Assembly (NCBI GenBank): GCA_000434995.1
Contig: FR895307.1
Coordinates: forward strand, 16,668 to 26,625
Direction: 5' to 3'
Length of the DNA: 9,958 bases
Source: Firmicutes bacterium CAG:341
GTDB lineage: Bacteria > Bacillota > Clostridia > Oscillospirales > Acutalibacteraceae
Below the pieces are notes generated by a model. The model ran no database searches. It saw only the letters and a list, made by a program, of their open reading frames with translations, and was not told the DNA's origin. Within the stretch, counting starts at the first letter, position 1; each line of letters starts with the position of its first letter. Shown piece after piece: positions 1-5,330 of the stretch. A program made the translations under genes and the position numbers.

Positions 1-113
1 GGTGCAGGTGCAGCAGCAGGAGCCGGTGCTGATACAGGAGCCGGAGCATTTGCACCTTCCTGAACTGTAACATTATAAGCTGTACCGTTTACGGTAATTG
101 TATAGTTTTTCAT
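1..113 (-). CDS. Biotin carboxyl carrier protein, N-terminal part (cut by window edge)
   Basis: Only the first 37 codons lie in the window. The protein begins MKNYTITVNGTAYNVTVQEG and then enters a Pro/Ala linker (APAPVSAPAPAAAPAP). This is the usual design of the small biotinyl subunit of sodium-pumping decarboxylases (MmdC/GcdC type) and of related biotin carriers: a short beta-strand N-terminus, a flexible Ala/Pro linker, then a C-terminal biotinyl domain with the Met-Lys-Met site. The biotinyl domain would lie beyond base 1, so biotinylation cannot be confirmed here. An SD (GGAGGA, 121-126) sits just upstream of the ATG, and the gene starts 14 bp after the carboxyltransferase stop, so the two are almost certainly co-transcribed. 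The carrier would pass carboxybiotin to or from that subunit. Family assignment is fairly sure; the exact complex is not. Confidence 0.82.
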   Translation of the reverse strand, partial: MKNYTITVNGTAYNVTVQEGANAPAPVSAPAPAAAPA

Positions 114-127
114 ATTTTAATCCTCCA

Positions 128-1441
128 TTATTTAACAGAATGTTTTCTTGGTAAAGTATTTTCCCTTTTACCTGCAAGAATATCAAGTGCAGAAATAACT
201 TTTGCACGGGTATCGGCAGGAGCAAAAATATCATCAACTGCGCCACAAGCTGCGGCAGTAAATGGTGAAGCAACCTTTTCAATATATTCTTTTTCAAGGT
301 CTTGCTTGCTTTCGCCGTTTGCAAGTCTGTCATTAAATAAAAATTGAACAGCAGACTCGGTAGGAAGCGGAGAAGCAACACTCTTATCCCAAGCGAAAGT
401 AAAGTCTGCATTTGAGCCTTTACCTGCAAGAACAATATATGCAAGGCCGACTGCATTACCTGTAATTACAGAAATTTTAGGTGTAGTTGCAGTTGCATAA
501 GCACTTGTAAGTTTAGTAAATGCTGTAAGGCTTTGATTTTCCTTGCCCGGCTTATTAACAGTACCGTTTGCATTAACCAAAGTTACAACCGGAATTGAAT
601 AAGCATCGCAAAGCTTAACCATAGCTTCAGCCTTATAAGAACAGCAAGGGCAAATAGGTTCACCTTCAAATGCAACAAAGCCTACTGTTGTGCCCATAAC
701 TGTTGCAAGAGCTGTTTTACATTTCTTTTCTGAATATACGCCCTTAAGTTCAACTACTGAATTTGCATCTGCAATACTGTTAATAACAGCCATTGCATCA
801 TCACCGTCATTTGCAAAAGTGCTTGGTGCTTCAAATTCAAAAAGAGGAGAAGGGGCAAGGTTATTTGACGGAAGAAGCGAAGCAAGATTTTTAACCTGTG
901 CCACTGCATCTTCAAAAGTATCGCAAAGAATATCAACAGTTCCTGCTTCATAGCTTTCTTCGGCAGTAACTTCACTTGGAGCTGTTACATAAAAATCAGC
1001 ATCCTTAACCGCTACTACAACATCAGCCATATTTGCAATAAGAGCAGATGTGCCGAGGCAAGAACCTGCAACAATTGAAATTTGAGGGCATACGCCGCTC
1101 ATTGATGTTGATGCTTTAACAAGATCACCGTAAGCATTCATAACTTCAAAACCTTCGGTAAGCTTAACACCATTTGAATCATACACGCCGATGACCGGGC
1201 AACCGGTTTTTAAAGCGAGTTCATAAATCTTTTTAATTTTAGCACACTGTGCAACACTTACAGCACCGCTGTCAACAGTTACATCCTGTGAAAATGCATA
1301 AACTGCACACTCATTAACTGTTCCGAAGCCGGCAACAACTTCAACTGAGCCGTCAGCTGATTTAGCATAAGCATCAATTTCAGTAAATGAACCGTCATCA
1401 AAAAGTGCTTCAAGTCTTTTAAGTGCTTTTGAGTCGTTCAC
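128..1441 (-). CDS. Divergent biotin-dependent carboxyltransferase subunit (decarboxylase alpha/PccB-like)
   Basis: A 437-residue protein of the carboxyltransferase (crotonase-fold) superfamily, which moves CO2 between biotin and an acyl-CoA or keto acid. Recognisable parts are the N-terminal LEALFDDGSFTEID (about 10-23), SGVCPQISIVAGSCLGTSAL (115-134, first-half oxyanion region), CDAYSIPVVTLV (278-289), TPKISVITGNAVGLAYIVL (320-338, second-half oxyanion region) and PFTAAACGAVDDIFAPADTR (393-412). It is shorter than typical PccB/MmdA (about 510 residues), and its glycine-rich motifs are altered: GSCLGTSA replaces the usual GPCAGGA, and VGLAY the usual YGGAY. I chose the GTG start at 1441 because AAGGAGG lies 8 nt before it. 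The in-frame ATG at 1498 has no SD and would make the SD itself coding. The biotin carrier follows directly. Substrate is unknown; a sodium-pumping decarboxylase or an acyl-CoA carboxylase are both possible. Confidence 0.8.
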   Translation of the reverse strand: MNDSKALKRLEALFDDGSFTEIDAYAKSADGSVEVVAGFGTVNECAVYAFSQDVTVDSGAVSVAQCAKIKKIYELALKTGCPVIGVYDSNGVKLTEGFEVMNAYGDLVKASTSMSGVCPQISIVAGSCLGTSALIANMADVVVAVKDADFYVTAPSEVTAEESYEAGTVDILCDTFEDAVAQVKNLASLLPSNNLAPSPLFEFEAPSTFANDGDDAMAVINSIADANSVVELKGVYSEKKCKTALATVMGTTVGFVAFEGEPICPCCSYKAEAMVKLCDAYSIPVVTLVNANGTVNKPGKENQSLTAFTKLTSAYATATTPKISVITGNAVGLAYIVLAGKGSNADFTFAWDKSVASPLPTESAVQFLFNDRLANGESKQDLEKEYIEKVASPFTAAACGAVDDIFAPADTRAKVISALDILAGKRENTLPRKHSVK

Positions 1442-1499
1442 TGTTTTGTCCTCCTTAAATTGTGACAGAGCATTTATGAAAAATTTAAAATATTCCAAA

Positions 1500-1576
1500 T
1501 TTGCCTATTATAGATTTTAGCACTTTGGGATAGTAATATCAATATTTTTTATAAATTTTATTATATTTTGCCTATT
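1500..1576. repeat. Direct repeat TTTGCCTATT flanking the carboxyltransferase promoter
   Basis: The plus-strand 10-mer TTTGCCTATT occurs at 1500-1509 and again at 1567-1576, 67 bp apart. One copy overlaps the expected transcription start and the other lies upstream of the -35. The arrangement could be a pair of regulator sites, but the region is very AT-rich and only the GCC core is informative, so chance is possible. Confidence 0.35.
1514..1542 (-). promoter_or_regulatory. Promoter for the carboxyltransferase-biotin carrier unit
   Basis: On the minus strand TTGATA (1537-1542) is followed after 17 nt by TAAAAT (1514-1519), which is preceded by TGC as in an extended -10. The expected start is near 1507, giving a leader of about 65 nt to the GTG. 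It lies between the cysK terminator and the gene, so a promoter is required here. Confidence 0.62.
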
Positions 1577-1620
1577 TTGTTAAAAAATTATTTAATATAT
1601 TAGTGGCATTTGAGCATAAA

Positions 1621-1664
1621 ATAAAAAAATCAAGACTTGGACCGTGAAGCCCAAGCCTTGATTT
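1621..1664 (-). terminator. Rho-independent terminator of metY-cysK
   Basis: Arms 1627-1640 and 1651-1664 pair over 14 positions with one mismatch (1635/1656) and a 10-nt loop. In the minus-strand transcript the stem is followed by a run of U (complement of the A run at 1623-1629). It lies 33 bp after the cysK stop and separates cysK from the downstream carboxylase unit. Confidence 0.9.
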
Positions 1665-1697
1665 AATGATATAAGGGAAATATTATATCTGTCTTTA

Positions 1698-2627
1698 TTA
1701 CTCGCTGAAAAGCGGAGTTGAAAGGTATCTGTCACCTGTATCAGGTAAGAGAGCAACAATTGTTTTGCCCTTATTTTCAGGCCTTTTAGCAAGTTCCTTT
1801 GCTGCCCAGAGTGCTGCGCCGCTTGAAATGCCGACAAGTACACCCTCTTGCTTAGGAAATGCTTTACCTGTTGCAAATGCATCTTCGTTTTCAACTGCGA
1901 TGATTTCATCGTAAATATCTGTATTAAGAGTATCAGGAACAAAGCCTGCGCCGATACCTTGAATTTTATGAGGGCCTGCTGTACCCTTTGAAAGAACAGG
2001 TGATGTAGCCGGTTCTACTGCGACTACCTTTACATTAGGATTTTGGCTCTTAAGGTATTCGCCGACACCTGAAAGTGTACCGCCTGTGCCTACACCTGCT
2101 ACGAAAATATCGACTTTGCCTTCGGTATCGTTCCAAATTTCAGGGCCTGTTGTTGCCTTATGAGTTGCAGGGTTTACAGGATTGGTAAACTGGCCTGCAA
2201 TAAAGCTGTTTGGAAGTTCGCTTGCAAGTTCTTCTGCCTTTGCGATAGCACCCTTCATACCCTTTGCACCGTCTGTCAAAACAAGTTCGGCACCGTATGC
2301 TTTCATAAGGTTTCTTCTTTCAACGCTCATAGTTTCAGGCATTGTGATAATGAGTTTATATCCCTTTGCAGCAGCTACACTTGCAAGGCCGATACCTGTG
2401 TTACCGCTTGTAGGTTCAATAATAACTGAATCTGCTTTAAGCTTTCCTGTTTTTTCTGCGTCTTCAATAATTGCCTTTGCAATTCTGTCTTTAACAGAAC
2501 CTGCCGGATTGAAATATTCAAGCTTTACAAGAACTGTTGCTTCAAGATTGTTTTCTTTTTCAAAATTCTGTACCTCAAGAAGTGGTGTTTTACCAACGAG
2601 GTCAAGTGCTGATTTATAAATAGCCAT
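1698..2627 (-). CDS. cysK: Cysteine synthase A (O-acetylserine sulfhydrylase)
   Basis: A PLP enzyme of the fold-type II beta family that makes L-cysteine from O-acetylserine and sulfide in the cytoplasm. The 309-residue length is normal for CysK. Visible motifs are NPAGSVKDR with the PLP Schiff-base lysine at K46, the substrate loop PTSGNTG at 72-78, the cofactor phosphate loop GTGGT at 180-184, and GISSGAA around 266-272 with the serine that contacts the pyridine nitrogen. The ATG is preceded by AAGGAG at 10 nt. It follows metY by 46 bp with no terminator or convincing promoter between them, so it should share the metY promoter and leader control, and it ends at a strong hairpin terminator. 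No serine acetyltransferase gene is in the window. Closely related OASS-B or cystathionine beta-synthase-like roles are less likely, because there are no extra domains. Confidence 0.96.
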   Translation of the reverse strand: MAIYKSALDLVGKTPLLEVQNFEKENNLEATVLVKLEYFNPAGSVKDRIAKAIIEDAEKTGKLKADSVIIEPTSGNTGIGLASVAAAKGYKLIITMPETMSVERRNLMKAYGAELVLTDGAKGMKGAIAKAEELASELPNSFIAGQFTNPVNPATHKATTGPEIWNDTEGKVDIFVAGVGTGGTLSGVGEYLKSQNPNVKVVAVEPATSPVLSKGTAGPHKIQGIGAGFVPDTLNTDIYDEIIAVENEDAFATGKAFPKQEGVLVGISSGAALWAAKELAKRPENKGKTIVALLPDTGDRYLSTPLFSE

Positions 2628-2673
2628 AATAAATAATCTCCTTAAATTTAATCAAATAATTTAGAATTTAAAA

Positions 2674-3960
2674 TTAGTCGATTGCGGCGAAAGCTTCGTC
2701 GAGATCGTGAATAATATCGTCAATATGCTCTGTACCGATAGAAAGTCTGATTGTATTAGGCTTAATATCCTGTTCTGCAAGTTCTTCAGGGCTAAGCTGA
2801 CTGTGTGTTGTGGTTGCCGGATGAATAACAAGTGATTTAACATCTGCTACATTTGCAAGGATTGAGAAAATCTTTAAGCTGTCAATAAACTTCTTGGCTT
2901 CAGCTTCTCCGCCCTTAATTTCAAATGTGAAGATAGAACCTGCACCGTTTGGAAAATACTTGTTATAAAGTTCTTTGTATCTTGGGTCGATGCTTGGATG
3001 ATTAACCTTTTCAACTTTAGGGTTATTAACAAGATATTCAATAACTTTCTTTGTGTTTTCAACATGGCGTTCAACACGAAGTGAAAGTGTTTCAAGACCC
3101 TGAAGAAGAAGGAATGCATTGAACGGTGAAATTGTAGCACCGGTATCACGAAGAATGATTGCACGAATGTATGTTACAAATGCTGCCGGTCCAACTGCTT
3201 CTTGGAATGAAATACCGTGATAGCTTGGGTTAGGGTCGGAAATCTGTGGGTATTTGCCACTTGCTTTCCAATCAAAATTACCGCTGTCGACGATTACACC
3301 GCCCAAAGTAGTACCGTGACCGCCGATAAACTTAGTAGCACTGTGAACTACAATATCTGCACCGTATTCAATAGGTCTTAAAAGATAAGGCGTTGCAAAT
3401 GTTGAGTCAATAACAAGAGGAATGTTATGTGAATGTGCAATATCTGCAAGCTTTTGAATATCAATAAGATTTGAATTTGGATTGCCGAGTGTTTCAATAA
3501 AGATTGCTTTTGTGTTATCCTGAATTGCATTTTCAAAATTAGCAAGGTTATCAGGGTCAACAAAAGTTGTTGTTACACCAAACTGTGAAAATGTATGTTC
3601 AAGATAGTTATAAGTACCGCCGTAAATTGTTTTTGCTGATACAATGTGGTCGCCTGCCTGTGCAAGAGCTTGGAAAGTATACGCAAGTGCTGCTGCACCT
3701 GAAGCTGTTGCAAGAGCAGCCACACCGCCTTCAAGAGCTGCAACTCTCTGTTCAAAAACATCTTGTGTTGAATTGGTAAGTCTGCCATAGATATTGCCTG
3801 CATCTGCAAGGCCGAATCTTGCCTGTGCGTGATCGCTGTTTTTAAATACATATGAAGTTGTTTGATAAATAGGAACTGCTCTTGAATCTGTTGCCGGGTC
3901 CGGTTCTTCCTGACCTACATGAAGTTGAAGTGTTTCAAAATGATATTTATATTCTGACAT
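2674..3960 (-). CDS. metY: O-acetylhomoserine sulfhydrylase (homocysteine synthase)
   Basis: A 428-residue member of the Cys/Met-metabolism PLP family (fold type I). It uses O-acetylhomoserine and sulfide to form homocysteine, the direct-sulfhydrylation route to methionine. Signature parts are the N-terminal FETLQLHVGQEPD-like start, YGRLTNST at 58-65 (Tyr and Arg contact the cofactor phosphate of the neighbouring subunit), DSTFATPYLLRP with the PLP-ring Asp at D185, and HSATKFIGGHGT with the PLP lysine at K210. The length, near 430 rather than about 390, fits MetY better than MetB/MetC, although the family is hard to split by sequence alone. The start is preceded by AAAGGA (3971-3976) with a 10-nt spacer. 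That SD lies inside a long-range RNA helix with an upstream leader ORF, which suggests translational control. It is the first large gene of a metY-cysK operon, placing homocysteine and cysteine synthesis from sulfide under one switch. Confidence 0.94.
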   Translation of the reverse strand: MSEYKYHFETLQLHVGQEEPDPATDSRAVPIYQTTSYVFKNSDHAQARFGLADAGNIYGRLTNSTQDVFEQRVAALEGGVAALATASGAAALAYTFQALAQAGDHIVSAKTIYGGTYNYLEHTFSQFGVTTTFVDPDNLANFENAIQDNTKAIFIETLGNPNSNLIDIQKLADIAHSHNIPLVIDSTFATPYLLRPIEYGADIVVHSATKFIGGHGTTLGGVIVDSGNFDWKASGKYPQISDPNPSYHGISFQEAVGPAAFVTYIRAIILRDTGATISPFNAFLLLQGLETLSLRVERHVENTKKVIEYLVNNPKVEKVNHPSIDPRYKELYNKYFPNGAGSIFTFEIKGGEAEAKKFIDSLKIFSILANVADVKSLVIHPATTTHSQLSPEELAEQDIKPNTIRLSIGTEHIDDIIHDLDEAFAAID

Positions 3961-4079
3961 AATGTTAATTTCCTTTCGATGTTAAAATTAGTTTTTAAAT
4001 TTGTAATAAGTATTAAAGCTAAAATAATTTATGGTTTTACATATAACATCGAAAGCACATTCGTTGATTTTTAACATTA
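3960..4079 (-). promoter_or_regulatory. RNA element: leader-ORF segments paired to the metY SD and start (putative translational attenuator)
   Basis: In the minus-strand transcript, CUUUCGAUGUUA (4055 to 4044) is perfectly complementary over 12 nt to UAACAUCGAAAG (3984 to 3973), which contains the AAAG of the metY SD (AAAGGA, 3976 to 3971). Further in, UAAUGUUAA (4079 to 4071) is complementary over 9 nt to UUAACAUUA (3968 to 3960), ending on the A of the metY AUG. The upstream strands of both helices lie inside a 24-codon ORF, and the first spans its Cys-Phe-Arg-Cys-Tyr codons. A competing local hairpin, UUAACA (4090 to 4085) with UGUUAA (4076 to 4071), could form instead of the second helix. 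No GC-rich hairpin with a U-run is present between the ORF and metY, which argues for translational rather than transcriptional control. The pairing is observed; the regulatory role is inferred. Confidence 0.7.
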
Positions 4080-4111
4080 GCGACTGTTAATTTGCTGTAA
4101 ATTTTAGTCAT
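4037..4111 (-). CDS. Cys-containing leader peptide upstream of metY-cysK (24 aa)
   Basis: A 24-codon ORF, too short for ordinary gene calling. It begins MTKIYSKLTVANVKN and ends RMCFRCYM before a TAA stop. It has a good SD (AAGGAG, 4120-4125) 8 nt before the ATG, as strong as those of real genes here, and starts about 60 nt after the predicted transcription start. Two Cys codons (19 and 22) and two Met codons (18 and 24) are packed into the last seven codons, directly upstream of an operon that makes homocysteine and cysteine. The RNA encoding this tail can base-pair with the metY SD. The likely role is a sensor: translation speed through the Cys codons reports Cys-tRNA charging. Cysteine-coding leader ORFs with a similar logic are known in mycobacteria. 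A functional secreted or metal-binding micropeptide is a less likely alternative. I cannot confirm conservation. Confidence 0.75.
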   Translation of the reverse strand: MTKIYSKLTVANVKNQRMCFRCYM

Positions 4112-4141
4112 AACAATCTCTCCTTAAATATTCCCCTTATT

Positions 4142-4160
4142 ACCTACGAGGTTTGTAGGT
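4142..4160. promoter_or_regulatory. Palindromic operator, copy 2 (downstream of metY start site)
   Basis: The plus strand reads ACCTA-N9-TAGGT, with inner bases C and G extending the arms to 6 bp. With flanks the match to copy 1 is ATTACCTA-N9-TAGGTT. It lies about 12 nt inside the expected transcript, where a bound repressor would block RNA polymerase. As RNA it could also form a 6-bp hairpin near the 5' end. Confidence 0.6.
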
Positions 4161-4178
4161 TATCTCTGTGATGTCTAC

Positions 4179-4207
4179 ACTATACAACACATTACCTATT
4201 TTGTCAA
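4179..4207 (-). promoter_or_regulatory. Promoter of metY-cysK
   Basis: On the minus strand TTGACA (4202-4207) and TATAGT (4179-4184) are separated by exactly 17 nt, a near-consensus sigma-70/sigma-A promoter and the best in the window. The expected start is near 4172, giving a leader of roughly 210 nt before metY. A palindrome overlaps the -35 box, so this strong promoter is probably repressible. Confidence 0.85.
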
Positions 4208-4212
4208 TAGGT
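4194..4212. promoter_or_regulatory. Palindromic operator, copy 1 (over the metY -35 box)
   Basis: The plus strand reads ACCTATT-N5-AATAGGT, a perfect 7-bp-arm palindrome covering the TTGACA element. It shares ATTACCTA-N9-TAGGTT with copy 2. The centres are 52 bp apart, close to five helical turns, so two dimers could sit on the same face of the DNA. The size and the sulfur-gene context would suit an Rrf2-family repressor such as CymR, but no regulator gene is in the window and this assignment is a guess. Confidence 0.65.
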
Positions 4213-4250
4213 TTTTAGTATTTTTTTAAATATTTTTTCAGAAGACAGAA

Positions 4251-4284
4251 AAATGCCCGAAAACACAAGGTTTTTCGGGCATTT
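4251..4284 (-). terminator. Terminator of the glyA-trpS unit
   Basis: Arms 4251-4263 and 4272-4284 form a perfect 13-bp stem with a GCCCG core and an 8-nt loop. The minus-strand transcript then continues in a short U run, TTTTT at 4249-4253, partly inside the arm. It starts 20 bp after the trpS stop. The plus strand also has a T run after the stem, so it could work in both directions, though no plus-strand gene reads into it. Confidence 0.85.
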
Positions 4285-4303
4285 AGTTTTTTGATATTTT
4301 CAA

Positions 4304-5317
4304 TTATTTAAGTACAAAGCCTACTTTTTTCATAACTTTATCAAGTGTGCGCTGGGATACACGCTGTGCCAAATCAGCACCTTGAGTCCATTTTTCCTGA
4401 AGATAAGCTTTATCTTTCATAAGTTCATTATAACGCTTTTGAACAGGTTCAAGCTCGGCAACAACTGCTTCACCTACTGCGGTTTTAAAATCACCGTAGC
4501 CTTTGCCGGCAAATTCACTTTCAATAGCATCAAATGTTTTGCCGGTAACTGCTGAATAAATTGACATAAGGTTATTTATTCCGTCTTTACCCTCGGCATA
4601 GCGAACACTCATTTCACTGTCGGTTACAGCACTCTTAAACTTTTTCATAATAACATTAGGTTCATCTGTAAGATAAACTGTACCTTTAGGGTTAGGGTCT
4701 GACTTACTCATCTTTCTTGTAGGGTCAGCAAGGCTCATAACCTTTGCCGCAGTTTTGGTAATATACGCTTCAGGAACAGTGAATACATTACCATATATAC
4801 CGTTAAAACGCTCGGCAATATCCCTCGTGATTTCAAGATGTTGCTTTTGGTCAACACCAACAGGAACAACATCTGCCTGATAAAGAAGAATATCTGCCGC
4901 CATAAGTGAAGGGTAAGTAAAAAGACCTGCATTTACATTATCTGAGTGTTGCTGTGACTTATCCTTAAACTGTGTCATTCTGCTAAGCTCACCAAATTGA
5001 GTATAGCAATTAAGTATCCAAGCAAGCTGTGAATGTTGCGGCACATGTGACTGAATAAAGAGAATGCTCTTATCAGGGTCAAGTCCGGTAGCCATAAGTA
5101 AGGCATAAAGCTGGGTAGTTTGGGTTCTGAGCTTTTGCGGGTCTTGCCTTACGGTAATTGAGTGCAAATCAGCAATGCCGAACACTGTATCAAAATCATC
5201 TTGGAAATCTTTCCAGCCACGCATTGCCCCGAGATAATTGCCCAAAGTAGGCACAGAGGTAGGTTGGATAAGTGAAAGACTTCTTTTTTTGCGTTCTTTT
5301 TTAATTTCTTCTGCCAT
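4304..5317 (-). CDS. trpS: Tryptophanyl-tRNA synthetase
   Basis: A class Ic aminoacyl-tRNA synthetase (337 residues, normal for the bacterial TrpRS) that charges tRNA-Trp using ATP. The HIGH-equivalent lies in IQPTSVPTLGNYLGA (17-31; TLGN at 24-27), the substrate-pocket region MAADILLYQADVVPVGVDQKQHLE spans about 139-162, and the KMSKS loop is intact at 202-206 (RKMSKSDPNP). The segment after the Gln-Pro differs from the more common PTG-x-LHLGN form, with SVPTLGN in its place; I take this as a lineage variant rather than damage. The start has GGAG 7 nt upstream, in the 13-bp gap after the aminotransferase stop. It is last in the glyA unit, with a hairpin terminator behind it. No T-box or trp leader is seen, so tryptophan-specific control of this copy is not evident. 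Confidence 0.96.
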   Translation of the reverse strand: MAEEIKKERKKRSLSLIQPTSVPTLGNYLGAMRGWKDFQDDFDTVFGIADLHSITVRQDPQKLRTQTTQLYALLMATGLDPDKSILFIQSHVPQHSQLAWILNCYTQFGELSRMTQFKDKSQQHSDNVNAGLFTYPSLMAADILLYQADVVPVGVDQKQHLEITRDIAERFNGIYGNVFTVPEAYITKTAAKVMSLADPTRKMSKSDPNPKGTVYLTDEPNVIMKKFKSAVTDSEMSVRYAEGKDGINNLMSIYSAVTGKTFDAIESEFAGKGYGDFKTAVGEAVVAELEPVQKRYNELMKDKAYLQEKWTQGADLAQRVSQRTLDKVMKKVGFVLK

Positions 5318-5330
5318 TGTTTTTCTCCGA

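Noticed and set aside
73..456. A 127-codon minus-strand frame bridging the carboxyltransferase and biotin carrier genes
   Set aside because: It overlaps two convincing genes in another frame, is Leu-rich low-complexity, and has no recognisable motif.
2628..2673. Separate cysK promoter between metY and cysK
   Set aside because: The 46-bp gap holds the cysK SD and AT-rich sequence with no paired -35/-10 and no copy of the palindrome; read-through from metY explains expression.
3961..4172. SAM (S-box) riboswitch or T-box in the long metY leader
   Set aside because: The leader is AT-rich with no kink-turn, no T-box sequence and no terminator hairpin with a U run. The only strong structures involve the small ORF and the metY start.
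4304..5317. trpS with a damaged HIGH motif (SVPTLGN)
   Set aside because: TLGN-type versions occur in the TrpRS family, the KMSKS loop is intact and the length is normal, so it is treated as functional.
5318..5330. Trp-responsive T-box or leader peptide for trpS
   Set aside because: There are only 13 bp between the upstream stop and trpS; it is translated from the operon message with its own SD.
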